Shown here piece by piece: positions 21,076 to 31,690 of a stretch of 64,000 nucleotides of DNA. Below the pieces are notes generated by a model. It worked only from the letters and a program-made list of their open reading frames with translations. It was not told where the DNA came from and searched no databases. Position numbers and translations under genes: made by a program. How positions within the stretch are numbered: the stretch's first letter is position 1; each line of letters opens with the position of its first letter. This DNA is from Hyaloperonospora brassicae (taxonomy: Eukaryota > Oomycota > Peronosporomycetes > Peronosporales > Peronosporaceae), in the NCBI GenBank assembly GCA_947650285.1, contig CANTFL010000198.1:1-64000 (forward strand), in the 5' to 3' direction.

Positions 21076-22208
21076 GATGGTCCGTCTCGCTGTTGCGGCT
21101 TCGCAACAGCGCTGGACCCACGCCCATTGCCCTTTCTGGCAAAAGGTCGTCCATTTCGCTCAGTACTGTTTGGTACTGGGCGTGGAGCACTACACTCGTA
21201 TGCGTAGTGCCCTAACTTCTGACAGCGATTGCACCTCTGCAATCGCTTGTTGTTTGTAGAGCGAGGTCTCTCGCTCTCAACATAGCAGAGGTCCATTGGT
21301 TCTGGACCTCCGATCTCTTGTCGTCTCGGTGGACGGTAAGAGTTTGAGCTAGCATGAGCCTGTCTCATGCTAAAGTCTTCCTGTTCCGCGGCTGATATCG
21401 CTTCTTCAAGCGTATTCAGCTCAAGGCGGAACAGGTGGCTCCTGACGGGCCCTTCTGCGAGCCCTTGCATGAACACCGTAATCAACGTGTGTTCATGTAC
21501 TGGGTTGGCAGTTATACTACTCGCAAGGAGTCGTATATGTTGTGCGTAAGCGTGCACATCACGCTTACCCTGCTTGAGTTTCAGGAGCTCTGAGCGAGCC
21601 CTGAACTCAGCACGTGGCGGCTCAAACGTTTGTCTGAGCCGGGACTTGAAGTCATCTAGCGACCTAAACACATTTGGGTCGCTACTCTCGAGTCCCAGGG
21701 ACCAAGTTTTGGCACGCCCTGCCAAGTGGGTCTGAGCAAATGTGAGTTTCATTTGCTCATCTTCGACGCGACGAGCCCTTAGGGCTCTGTCGAGTTCGAC
21801 AAACCATAGTAACAGGGAGTCCTCCGGGACTCCACTGTACTTGGAGATGTCGACTTTCATGACTTCGGGACGACGCGCATGCGCCGTCCCGCCCACAGCA
21901 GCATGGAATTGCTGCTGTCTCAACAGCTCCGTCTGTTGAGCACCGAGTTCTCTCAACTGCTCGGCCTGTTGAGAGCCTTGCTGGTGAAGCAAGGCTACTT
22001 TCTCCCTCTCGAGAGCAAGTTCATTCTGAATGAACTTGGCGATAGCGGCATGTTGTTGGTCTCTGTCTAGAGACTCCAACATGGTGCTGACGACGAGTTC
22101 GCCTACGGTAGAACTCATTCGTTCTACCGCACCCCATTCGATGTCACTCAAATGGGTAAACCCTTCACGCGTGGCGTGAAAGGTGTCTTCTTCATCCAAC
22201 ATGTTCAT
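21054..22208 (-). CDS. gag: Gypsy gag with zinc knuckle
   Basis: ATG at 22208-22206 lies 44 bp inside the right LTR and the frame runs 384 codons to TAG. It is the structural protein that packages the element's RNA. The middle carries a retrotransposon-gag domain (about residues 130-260: LLLWFVELDRAL, LAGRAKTWSLGL, EPPRAEFRARSELLKLKQG). A CCHC zinc knuckle CNRCQKLGHYAYEC sits at about 331-344, followed by a basic tail. A coiled segment rich in Gln/Leu/Glu (about 75-110) precedes the gag domain. The end overlaps the frameshift signal, so most ribosomes should make gag alone and a minority gag-pol. Copies A, B and the fragment at 63.66 kb carry broken homologues. Confidence 0.95.
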   Translation of the reverse strand: MNMLDEEDTFHATREGFTHLSDIEWGAVERMSSTVGELVVSTMLESLDRDQQHAAIAKFIQNELALEREKVALLHQQGSQQAEQLRELGAQQTELLRQQQFHAAVGGTAHARRPEVMKVDISKYSGVPEDSLLLWFVELDRALRARRVEDEQMKLTFAQTHLAGRAKTWSLGLESSDPNVFRSLDDFKSRLRQTFEPPRAEFRARSELLKLKQGKRDVHAYAQHIRLLASSITANPVHEHTLITVFMQGLAEGPVRSHLFRLELNTLEEAISAAEQEDFSMRQAHASSNSYRPPRRQEIGGPEPMDLCYVESERPRSTNNKRLQRCNRCQKLGHYAYECSAPRPVPNSTERNGRPFARKGNGRGSSAVAKPQQRDGPSKNGRGQ

Positions 22209-22237
22209 GTTGGATGATGTGGTCCTTGGAAGGACTA

Positions 22238-22250
22238 CAAAGTGCTACCA
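22238..22250 (-). other. Primer-binding site
   Basis: Two bases after the 5' LTR end, the minus strand reads TGGTAGCACTTTG. The first eight bases, TGGTAGCA, complement a tRNA 3' end in ...TGCTACCA, as in many eukaryotic initiator-methionine tRNAs; the next bases do not fit the animal version. Position and TGG start are right for a PBS, but the tRNA identity is uncertain. Confidence 0.55.
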
Positions 22251-22252
22251 GG

Positions 22253-22643
22253 TGTAACGGGGCACACCCTTGCGTAACTTAACGCAAGGGATTTGGGTGC
22301 CCCGACGGACGTACACGTGGCAAGCGAGGAAGCGTAGGTAGGGTAAAAGTAGAACTGTTATATTAATAAATTAAGTCTTTAAACTACTGTCTCTTCGTTT
22401 GACTTAATTCAATTATACTAATATAACTGCATGTATGGTGACGTCTCGTCACCACTCATTGCGCGCGTCTTGCGGCGATTGGTGGGTTGATATCATCACG
22501 ATATCAACCAATGAACAGACCCTTTGGTCGACCCTTCAATATCACCACTTTGGTGATATTGTTTTAAAGAATATCCATCTTTATATTCTTTATTGTCACT
22601 TTCCTTAAAGTGACAATTTCATGTAACGGGCTGCCCCGTTACA
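22253..22643 (-). repeat. Intact element LTR (5' LTR for gag-pol)
   Basis: 391 bp with no difference that I can see from 14656-15046. For gag-pol, transcribed on the minus strand, this copy is the promoter-bearing LTR. Confidence 0.95.
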
Positions 22644-22648
22644 GCCAC
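22644..22648. repeat. Target-site duplication (right), GCCAC
   Basis: Matches 14651-14655 exactly. Confidence 0.95.
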
Positions 22649-22928
22649 GAGGCACAACAGTCGTCGTGCCCGCACCTCTAGCCTTACAGCTGGGGTTGCG
22701 GGCGATATTGGGTAGGACGGGGGTCCGACTCGCCCGAATAGACAACCTCTATTTCGGGGTCGACGTCCATGGTTCTACCCCCCTGGAAGAAGCTGCTGAC
22801 GAAGAAGCTGCCCTTAGATGAAATGGCACACCTGTAACATTGGTTGTTACAGGCTACTTATTAGCATCAGCAGGTGATGAGAAGGTTGTTGCCGAGTCTT
22901 GGGTAGCTTGATCACCGACTTCACGCAT
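22649..22928 (-). pseudogene. Copy A antisense-ORF remnant (N-terminal part)
   Basis: Read on the minus strand from an ATG at 22928 (MREVGDQATQDSA), this resembles the start of the intact antisense protein ([13 protein letters not shown]). After a frame change it gives MDVDPEIEVVYSGESDP, the counterpart of [15 protein letters not shown]. It is the upstream half of the ORF cut by the nested element; the downstream half resumes at 14655. A stop follows soon after the motif. Confidence 0.65.
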
Positions 22929-23126
22929 CCGTGCAGCCGCTTCAGTGGCGTCCTTGTACGCGCAGAGCTTACGGACGCATTTATCAAAATTGTCATCCGC
23001 CGGAAAGATGGAATGAATAAAACAGAATCAACAAGTTCTTCCTTTTCCCTAGAGCAAATAAACGGTTATCACTCTGTCACCAATCTATCAAATCACTCAC
23101 TGTTACTGATGGATAAGACAGTTTGA

Positions 23127-23581
23127 TGTAACTTAGCGTTACATAAAAATTGGTCCGAAGGTGTCACTTTTTGATATTTACAATCAGATTATTCAAACAG
23201 CATGACTCGAGAAAGGTGATGTTGACGTTATATTGCCTTCGAGTGTAATATTCTTTGGGGAACCACTTATTGTTTGATGTACCGTGTACATCATACAAAT
23301 TAAACACCAATCGCTGCTAGACGCACGCAATGGGTGGTGAGAAAGAAACCCACATAGGAGATTGTAGTTCAATATAGTTAGATCAAGACAAAGATGACAG
23401 ATTAAAGAAACATAAATATAACAAATACAATTCTACTTTTACCCTTATACAGAGCTTCCGGGTTCAGCTAACTTCCTCGCGCTTCCTCACGCCACGTGTA
23501 CGTGACGCCGGAAGTACACAACCTAGTGTTATGTTAGCACAAGGTTTTACCTTTCATCCGGTAAGAGCTTGCCCCTTTACA
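23127..23581 (+). repeat. Copy A right (3') LTR
   Basis: 455 bp, starting TGTAACTTAG and ending CCCTTTACA. The core 23174-23517 is 343/344 identical to the left LTR, while both outer ends are clearly diverged. Confidence 0.8.
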
Positions 23582-26084
23582 TGTCAGCCTTCCTCTAGGC
23601 AAAAATTTCGATCGATTCCGACATAAAAGATTAAAAAAAAGTATTCATCTATTTCAGGGACGTGATCTAATTGAAGGGTGACATTGAGCTTGTGGGGCCC
23701 TCTTCTCATGGATGGTGTTTTGCGTGTACTCTGCTTTATTACTTCCATCATTGTGAATCATCCAAATGTGAGCCGTCGGTTGCAGTGGCTTTTAATGCGG
23801 TAACGTATTGTTTACGCTTCCACGATGCATCTTCACGGAGGGTCAGGTCCGAGTTCCTAGCAAAAACGTCGTAACAGAAGGTGACGGAAGAGATCTCGAC
23901 GACATAGACAAACCTTTTTGCAGATTGGAAAAGATATAGAAAATGGAGGCGGCTTGACGTCGTCCTAATTGCCTTCATGCAGCTGAAACGACGGCTCAAT
24001 CTGCAATAACGTCATATGAGGCGGGTGACATATCGAAATAGTTCACGGCTACCTCTCCGTCATAGATCCTATAAATCAGCAGTGCACCGCAAGCGGAACG
24101 TGAGCCAAAAACACGACCTCTACAACCATGGATCAACGTACCTATAAAATACAGCCGCTCGAGGAGGTCGATCACAAGCGTTAGTTCTATACCAATTTCG
24201 CGATCTGAAGGGTATCACGTCCTGGATGACAACGGCGAAGTATAAAAGTGAATACTTAAGAGATGGATGGAGACGCTAACTAGACATAGAAAATGCTCTC
24301 GAGGACTAATATATTTTACTTAGCTGCAAAAGACAACAGTGCCAAGGTTATTCCCAAGCGATCTCCCCTCACAGCATTGGAGAATACTAGGAAATCTGAC
24401 AGAAAAAGCGATAGCTTTCGATCCTTTCTCTGCAAGACCTGTTATATTGGCCATTAATCGTCAAGAACGAACATCATTACAAAAGCATTATCGAGCGTAA
24501 AGCAAATCACCGCACGCCTTCATCCCGACGGGCGCTCGATCGACATACACCATGGAATATATGACCGATATAACTTTCTAATTAGGCCCTATTGCCGTTA
24601 TCACAACGAATACAGATAATCCTTTAGTCATGGCCCTATTGCAGGCGGTGGCGGATGCCCATCCGGATGACCTGGACCAAACGCCGGATTTAGACAGATA
24701 GTATCAAACGAGGTTAAAGTTTTCAGGACATTTAAAGCCTTGAAGGCCAGATAGGCCACGGTCATAAAGTAATTATCCCGACTAATTTCCAGTGCGGATG
24801 CACCACTATGAGCCTAACTGAGTAAATCTCTCATTTGCGTTGGTTCTTGGAGGATTACGCGACCAGTGCGTCAGCCAAAAACAGATACATTGCCTTAGAA
24901 CATGTGGGGGAACGAGATATCATAGGCACGGCTTCGAATTTTTCGCAACTAATCGTATTTGGTATTCAACGTATGTATGACAAGTCGCACAAATGGCGAT
25001 GTTCGAAACATGCTCCGACAACAGGCATTCGTTCCCATCGCGTGGTCGAGACAACGGCGGAGTATCTAATTGTTATTGTGGACCTAGTGAATGAGGCGGC
25101 TGCGCTGAAGATAGAATCGCCGGATCATCCACTCCTAGTGTTGCAGTATGATGCTAGGCATTATACATCGTTAATACACTCTATCCTAATAAGTCAGCCT
25201 TCCGACTTCAAGGCAGATGAGGATATCCAAAAAAATCCGGGACATGACTGAGCTGTGATCTAACACCGCTCAACCATGACTACTTATGATACTGAGAAAA
25301 CTTCCAAGACATCGGCCATACGAAAATTTGTCGACGTGACTATGTCTGGTCAATCCGCAACGGGAAGGTAAGAGAAGACAGATTCGTTCGAGCCTAAACA
25401 TAGTCGCGCGCTCGTTTATGTGGAGCGGCAACTGGTCATACCGCCACCCTCCATCACACCTCCATCTAGGATACGCCAAACCTCCCCCGCTGATCGTAAA
25501 TTAGGATATGATGCGTCTTCTTCTAACAGCCTTACTTTGGGGGTATATTGACGTACTAGCGTAACGATTTCGTCATGAATAGGGGCCGCATCGAGTCACA
25601 TCTTAATATGCTAAGTCATATTGCAAGAAGCTTCGATCGCATTGATTTCAATTATTGGGCAGCAGCAAGATAGAATCTGGATTCTGGATGGCCTAGCCCC
25701 CGCAAATAAAATTCTTAATCGTCAATAGCTCAGCGGAAGTGTGGTAGCGGGTCGCTACCCACGCTTTAGATCACTTACTGTGGTTGGCCAAAAGATATGT
25801 GTTTACGGGGGGTTGGAAGACGTTAGACGACACAATTATTAATACTTGGATGTGAGGAAGTCGACGCGATTGTACGAAAGACGGATTGCGGCAATTTAAT
25901 GCAAATAGTCTTTGGATCGACAAACACACTAATGGATATATAAGTGGATGCTTACGACGCAGCACCGTCCTGATTACTTTGTTCTGGCGCCACTTACGTA
26001 ATATTATTTGAACACCGTTCATTGCGAGTTCGTAAGTATGCGGGAGCCGATCTGATTAAGCGTTAAAATCCGCAGCGCCGTTCC
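23582..26084. other. Unassigned, probably old transposon DNA
   Basis: Only short frames, many stops. The longest (24835-25251, plus, 138 codons, with EHVGERDIIGTASNF and VVETTAEYLIVIVDLV) has no motif I can name. It could be the ORF1 end of the LINE that follows, but nothing in it proves this. Confidence 0.4.
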
Positions 26085-29000
26085 AGGCTTGTTCATCTCT
26101 TTCTGTATTTGCTTCTTTATGGACGTGAGGATGCATCACTGGTGGAAAGCACTCCATCGGCTGCAAGTAAGTCGTCTAAAATTCGATCGCATACCAAGGT
26201 TTTTTACACATGCGCCAGGTACAAGGAGGCCTATTACACACCCACTAAACGGGCAGATTGGTCAGTCATCATGAGGTTTTCTACACCGAAGTGGCATGTC
26301 CGAAGAAGAATCTTTTACTTCAGAATTAGGTGCACCATATAGGATTCCTAATCGTCGGTCTACCTGGGGGTGGATTTAGCCACTGCGGACGCTTTCGGTC
26401 GTCACACATTGCCAGACATTTTCATATCACATGTACCCGACACCTAACTCGGCCTGACATAAACCAACGGCTTCTTACACACAATGTCGGAATTTCTCAG
26501 CGGACAAACGGAAATAATAGATAAACGCCTGTCTACAGACTACTATGAAACGCCAGCCTTCGGCTAGCTGTTTTTCCGATGCGCATTTATTTAACGAGGA
26601 AGAAGCCACTGCACTACGACTAGGATAAAGAATATTGTGGGGCAAACACATGGACCCATAATAATTGCATACGTTCTTCTGTAGTATTGGCTCATTCAAG
26701 TCAGGCGATATATTATATATCAATCGTAGAAGCGCTTTGGGCGGCTTTTGCAGCAGTCGCCTGAAATTTAGGTATTTGGCATTCCCGTGCAAATGGATTG
26801 ACGATTCACATTTTTTTTTAACGTATACGCCCCAAATGACACATCAGAGCGCGAGGACTGTTTTACAAGCATCCATGATGGGAACATGCCGACTGACTCA
26901 ACTTTTTTATTATGAGATTGAAAATTTGTACAGGCCCACAAATGGATCTCTGGGGTCATCGGACGGCCAGTCTACCAGACAGTCCCGCATTGAGTTTAAA
27001 GTTGGAGAAGGCTGAAATGTGGGATGCTCAGCTCCTGCGGGAACATGTAAAAGATGAGGAGTCAATCACGACTCATCACTACACGTTTTGGACCAACGAG
27101 ATAGACTGCAAGATATACCGATTTTACGTCCCATCGAATTAGGTTTCGACATGTCTGTGTACCCACGAGTTCCCTTCCTCAACCCTTTAATCATCAGGAA
27201 GTGGTACTCTACGTACGAAACAAACAACCGGGACGAGGCCATGATCTTAATCATCGGTACCGTTGCAATTATCCTAACAAAAGATTTGACCGGATCGCGT
27301 CTTACAGGACTTGATACAAGAAATGATAAAAATTGGGTGGGCCGTGCCCCAACACTTCAGTCATCATTTTACATATCGAGGGGATGGAACACTGTATTAA
27401 AGTGGCGAGGAGGGATAAACAGAGGCATAAACAAATCATTGCAAAACACAGGCTACGTTAAATAACCAATAATTGATCCGGTGGTAGTGGTTATATCAGA
27501 TCTGGAAGAGATGAAGGATGCCACATGGCTGGGCTAAGTGACAAAAAAGAGATACCGACGGGGCGTCCGCGAAGGTCCCATAAGCGTGTTCCCAGTTGGG
27601 AACGTGATCTGCCCGCCATTCCATGCGATCGCGTTATGTACCGGTCATTAAGGTAAGCATGTCGTTTGAAAATTTGCGTCAGAATGATCACAAATGCTGA
27701 GCGTTAGTCATCGCACAACGGTATGGACTCCTTGTCGACGTATATGCGAATATTTGCGATAATCCGCCGAGTTACGGCCCCGGACACTGATATCGATCAA
27801 TTATTGAGGATATTTATAAAATCTGATGTTCATCCTGCCATCGCCGGTCTTCAACGACACAAAGCGGCCGGTCAAGATGGTATCAACAACGATTTTTGCA
27901 ATATTCTGCAGTGCTTATGGCTCCGCCACTGTTCAAACCCAGCATACAACTCTTTAGGTGCGGTGATTAGCCTTACTTATTTCAAAGAACACCCAGTTAT
28001 CGCTTATAAAATAGGAGACGAATTTAATGCCGTTAGATGTCGTCCAATATCCTTGTTACTAACGAGTTCCGAATTTTTTCCACGATTCTATTTAAAGATT
28101 ACAAACGGTCTTACGCTGGGCACATTGCAACTCGCAACAAGGTTGTGTTCACGGCCGCAGGATGACGAAATCAGTCATGATGATGGTGGCGTGACATACA
28201 ACTGCAACTGACTTAGATGTTGTGACAGTCGATAACAGGAGATTTATAATTTTTGTTATCTATTGGAAGGCTAACGACACCGTGGATAGAGATTTCAATT
28301 ACTATGCACTATGCTATTTCGGGTACGACAACCGTTTATTCGGCCGCGTTAGCCGTATACACAAAGTCACGACAGCCAGCTTTGTCTCAAACGGTTCCCT
28401 GCCTAGGGATCATTTAGTAATTTCAGGTATGTGGCAAGGCTGTATTCTAGCACTTCTCATAAATATTCTTAAGCTGTAAGTGTAAGGGATCGCGCTAAAT
28501 CAGGACCACTTTCACCGAGAATTTGCATCTGCCAGGACTGCCAGGGAAAGCGCAACTGTATTAAAAAATTTTGGAGACTTCACGCTTTTCCTCGCGGTAG
28601 CAGGGAACTCCCGAACGCTCTACTTATCATTCGAGATATTGATGCTTTGTTGAGCCTTCATGATCAACCGAAAAATAGCAAGCCAATATTTTCTTAACCA
28701 GTCTGTTAAACTAAAACCTACGAGGGCATTTATGTCGTCCTACCAGACCACACAACTTAATACCTGGTTAATGAAGTTGGAATAGGCGGCTTAATGAACA
28801 AGAACTAAGCTACGCGGATACAAAAGATCAGGCAACGCCTAATTACACCAACTCTAGTGTTGACTATTGTAAAGAACCGAGTTTTGATCATCATCTCCAT
28901 TTTTCTTCCCTCATTTCGATTTACTGCTAGTTTCATTAATATCTCCGATGGGAGATGAAGGAAACTCACAATTTATACAAGCACTTCTTATGGTCACACG

Positions 29001-29537
29001 CAACGACTACATTTATAAAGTCACCACAACGTCAGCCGGGGTTGTTAGTAAAGTCTAGGCTAGCGGGGATATTGTAGCAGCAGATATAGCTGTCCCTGTA
29101 AAACACAATGAATAAAGCATGCAAATACCTAACACAACAGCGCCTTGACACGTGTCTTAATGCCTAGCGCTTATGGTACTACGAGGGCGTAAACGACGAC
29201 CAGTCCGTCGAATATCTCCAACTCATGCTTTTTAAAGGGCGCCGCAAGAGATTTCACCAGGTCAAGACTTATCTTTCCAAGTGAGTGAATGGATTGCCCC
29301 TGCACCGAAGAAATTAGGGCCGAATCACGTCACAAATATCAAATTACTTCGGCCGATCTAATTGAACGGGTAGCAATCTGGTTGGAAGGTAAAACATTTG
29401 TTTTCTCTTCTTATTTGGACCCATTTACGCCACGACCAAAAGCACCTGGTCCCATGCCAGAAGGAAGTACAGCTATTCTGTTCACATTCTAAGTGAATGA
29501 AAAAAATTGGATTCGATTCTATAGCGGAGACATGCTG
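26085..29537 (+). mobile_element. LINE (non-LTR retrotransposon), 5' part, degenerate
   Basis: Plus-strand fragments give an endonuclease-like end (HHYTFWTNEIDCKIYRFYVP, about 27075-27136), then a reverse transcriptase at 27720-28500, then the thumb/connection region up to 29500 (for example LFLAVAGNSRTLYL near 28590 and a KSK-IFLNQ-like stretch). The reading frame is broken many times. It stops abruptly at 29537, where gypsy copy B begins, and resumes at 38602. The 5' boundary is not defined: frames from about 26110 (YKEAYYTPTKRADWSV) look like the same element, but upstream is unclear. Confidence 0.65.
27720..28500 (+). pseudogene. LINE reverse transcriptase domain, broken
   Basis: Two adjacent frames cover the RT fingers and palm: LQRHKAAGQDGINNDF (the K-A-x-G-x-DGI signature of L1-type RTs, about 27858) and VRCRPISLLLTSSEF (27723-28211), then IYWKANDTVDRDFNYYAL (the F-Asp catalytic block) and VISGMWQGCILALLINILKL (28222-28479). 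The catalytic A/FADD block after 28500 is degraded. It is part of the LINE split by copy B. Confidence 0.75.
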
Positions 29538-29977
29538 TGTAACGGAGCACCGGCAGCAACCTACTGGACTATCAGTGCATACCCAACTCTCACTGACAAT
29601 ATTGAAAGTGTGCGCTCTGCTACCTCTATACACTTCCCAGACAAAGGGTAAACCTCTGATACCAAACCTTTGGTCGTAGCAAAATATAAAATTGATATTC
29701 AATATAATTAAGTCCAATATCTCTTGTGTCTGATTTGGCCTGACGTAATTATATTTATGCAACCAAATGTATGATTACGTTGACTCACCACCCATTGCGT
29801 GCGTCTAGCAGCAATTCATGGGGTTGACATATTCACAATATCAACCAATGAGTAGATCCTTAAGTCATATCAACAATATTACTGTATTTCTGATAGGGGT
29901 AGAAAAGATATTCAACAGATTTTCTAAAACACCATTACGCACAATGGTAATTTTATGTAGCGAGCTACCCCGATAAG
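29538..29977 (-). repeat. Copy B left LTR
   Basis: It begins TGTAACGGAGCACC and ends near GCGAGCTACCCCGATAAG, the altered form of the family's palindromic end. Internal landmarks shared with the intact LTR include CCACCCATTGCGTGCGTCT and the ATATCAACCAATGAGTAGA segment. End set to within a base or two. Confidence 0.7.
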
Positions 29978-30109
29978 TCACCTCCCCCGCCCTATTTACG
30001 GCTTATCACCTCTTGACTATCGAAACTTTGTGCCTCCCCGTTGAGCACCGTTGGGACAGAAGCACTTGCTTGGTCAAATCCATTCATTTCTGACCTTGCC
30101 TCGCATAGT

Positions 30110-31690
30110 TAATATTCGCTGCGGGGAGACTCGAAGTCCGCAAAGCACGTGGATGCACAAGCCTTCGCGGCAGAGTATTCGTCGTCTCCTGCTTCTTATC
30201 TGCCTGCGGCACCTGTTTCTGCAGGCTCACATGGTACCCCACCCCGTGCACATGATGACTTAGAAATTGGAGCCACCTTTTATTGGGAATAAGATGTGCC
30301 TGACTCGGAAAATGCCTTAGAGGTATTCGAATCATTCTCGTTGCCTAAACCCAAGTCTTAATCAAAGAATGTAACGAACAAACGGACTTGCTACTTGCGT
30401 CACAGTCTATTCGGTAGCAAAGATGACGATGATTTTGATCAGTATAAATGCTCATCGTCACAGCCAGATCGTGCACTGTCGCACGAGCTTGTCAAAGATG
30501 ACGCGAGTTGTCATCAATTTAAAGACGGTGGTACTGATGTTGTTACCACATTGAAGTGCGCTGAGCAGAAAGTGTGGCGCTTTCCCAAACAGCTTGTCAA
30601 TAGCCTATCTCACGAGAAAAAGTAGCATTACTGAACACCATTATTTTATGCGAGTGAGATCCATGGGTTAGACCCTAACGCGAGCATGGTTTTGGCAGAC
30701 TAAAATTTATATCTGGACGCTGTCAGCCATCTTAGAGGATATTATGGCAATTTTAAGAGTCATAACAATCTTTTTTTGCCCGCTTGGAACGCGTTCGCCA
30801 AAATGAACTGAAATTCGGACGTGAAAGCTTGGCTCCAAAACCTTAATGCAGTACGCATTCAAGTCTAAAGTTATAAACGCCAACCGGTGCAAGATTTCGG
30901 TTGCATTGAATATCTCAAACGACATTCAACCCCACAATGTGTAATACTGTCGCTATCTGTTTGAAAAATCGCAGAGTGCCAAAAGGAGAATTTATTTCAT
31001 GATTTCACCGTGAGGTAGTGCTCATATATCTGCTGAGATGCGTGACGCGATTCCGAACTTGCAATCCGTCTTCAAGCACCAAAATCTTGTTTTTACCGAT
31101 AGTTCCGAGATGTCATCAGATGTGCGACGTCACATTATTAGACGGACTTTCAACTTTAGCTGTCAGCTGGGATCGAGGCTCCCAGATGTCGTACAAAGGT
31201 GCGTACCCCCACCAGCGGACAAATTCTGTAGTCCGATCCCCGTTCTTGATGTGACTTCTTAAAATACGCCCCACGTCAAAGCGTCGTCCACCGTGCGAGT
31301 CTATCAGTGGCTATGGTGGCTGTGGTAAGACCTGGTCTGACTCATTCGCCGTGTCTATAATTGATATTCGTCCGCCAATACTGCGTCCTATCAGAATTGA
31401 AAGAGTACATGGAGAACGAACGCCTTTGTCGCCATAACTTAGAAAGTGCTATGCATCGATAACATGCCTTTTGTAAGAAAGAACGATTGGACCTTGTGTT
31501 TGCTCAGCTTTAGAACGAATGCAAACATATTCTCCTAAGCGACATGATAGCTTCAGTTCGTCCCGAAACTGCGTTGCTGAAAGACCAACATGAAACTTTT
31601 CCGTGATCACAAGAATATTTCGGAATTCGTCAGCGTCCTTTTTGTCTCGATTCTCGAAAGAAACCTCGTACTGACAGTACGAGCGAAGAC
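30110..31690 (+). pseudogene. Copy B antisense-ORF remnant
   Basis: Plus-strand frames follow the intact antisense protein from start to finish: HGTPPRAHDDLEIEATFY near 30235, LRHSLFGSKDDDDFDQ (30395 onward) with VWRFPKQLVNSLSHEKK, then YLDAVSHLRGYYGN and AWLQNLNAVRIQ, AEMRDAIPNLQSVFKH near 31035, a stretch with ELKEYMENERLCRHNLESA, and finally RKKPRTDST near 31660. Roughly ten stops or shifts break it. Only the first and third blocks remain open for more than 60 codons. It shows that the antisense gene was already part of the family before copy B inserted. Confidence 0.75.

Larger units (their letters stand above)
14656..22643 (-). mobile_element. Complete, apparently intact ambisense Ty3/gypsy chromovirus
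   Basis: The 7988-bp element has two 391-bp LTRs that look identical base for base, a perfect 5-bp target duplication, a primer-binding site, a polypurine tract, an open gag (384 aa) and an open pol with protease, RT, RNase H, integrase and chromodomain on the minus strand. A third, 535-aa ORF lies on the opposite strand between pol and the left LTR, overlapping pol's end. I see no stop or frameshift other than the expected gag/pol frame change. Identical LTRs mean it inserted very recently. Throughout its length it carries dense short inverted repeats. Family members A, B and the fragment at 63.66 kb are in the same window. Confidence 0.95.
7272..23581 (+). mobile_element. Ty3/gypsy LTR retrotransposon, copy A (decayed, host of a nested insertion)
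   Basis: This is a plus-strand element in the order LTR, gag, protease, RT, RNase H, integrase, chromodomain, then an antisense ORF on the minus strand, and LTR. It belongs to the same family as the intact element that interrupts it at 14656-22643, so its own length is about 8.3 kb. The internal genes are full of stops and frameshifts. The two LTRs both start TGTAAC and end TTACA. The five bases outside the element (CTAGC on the left, TGTCA on the right) do not match, so no target duplication is evident. Oddly, the LTR cores are almost identical although the genes are ruined (see findings). Confidence 0.85.

Noticed and set aside
25715..25790. tRNA gene
   Set aside because: TAGCTCAGCGG resembles an A box, and a hairpin (GGTAGCGGGTCGCTACC) follows, but there is no B box, acceptor stem or T arm.
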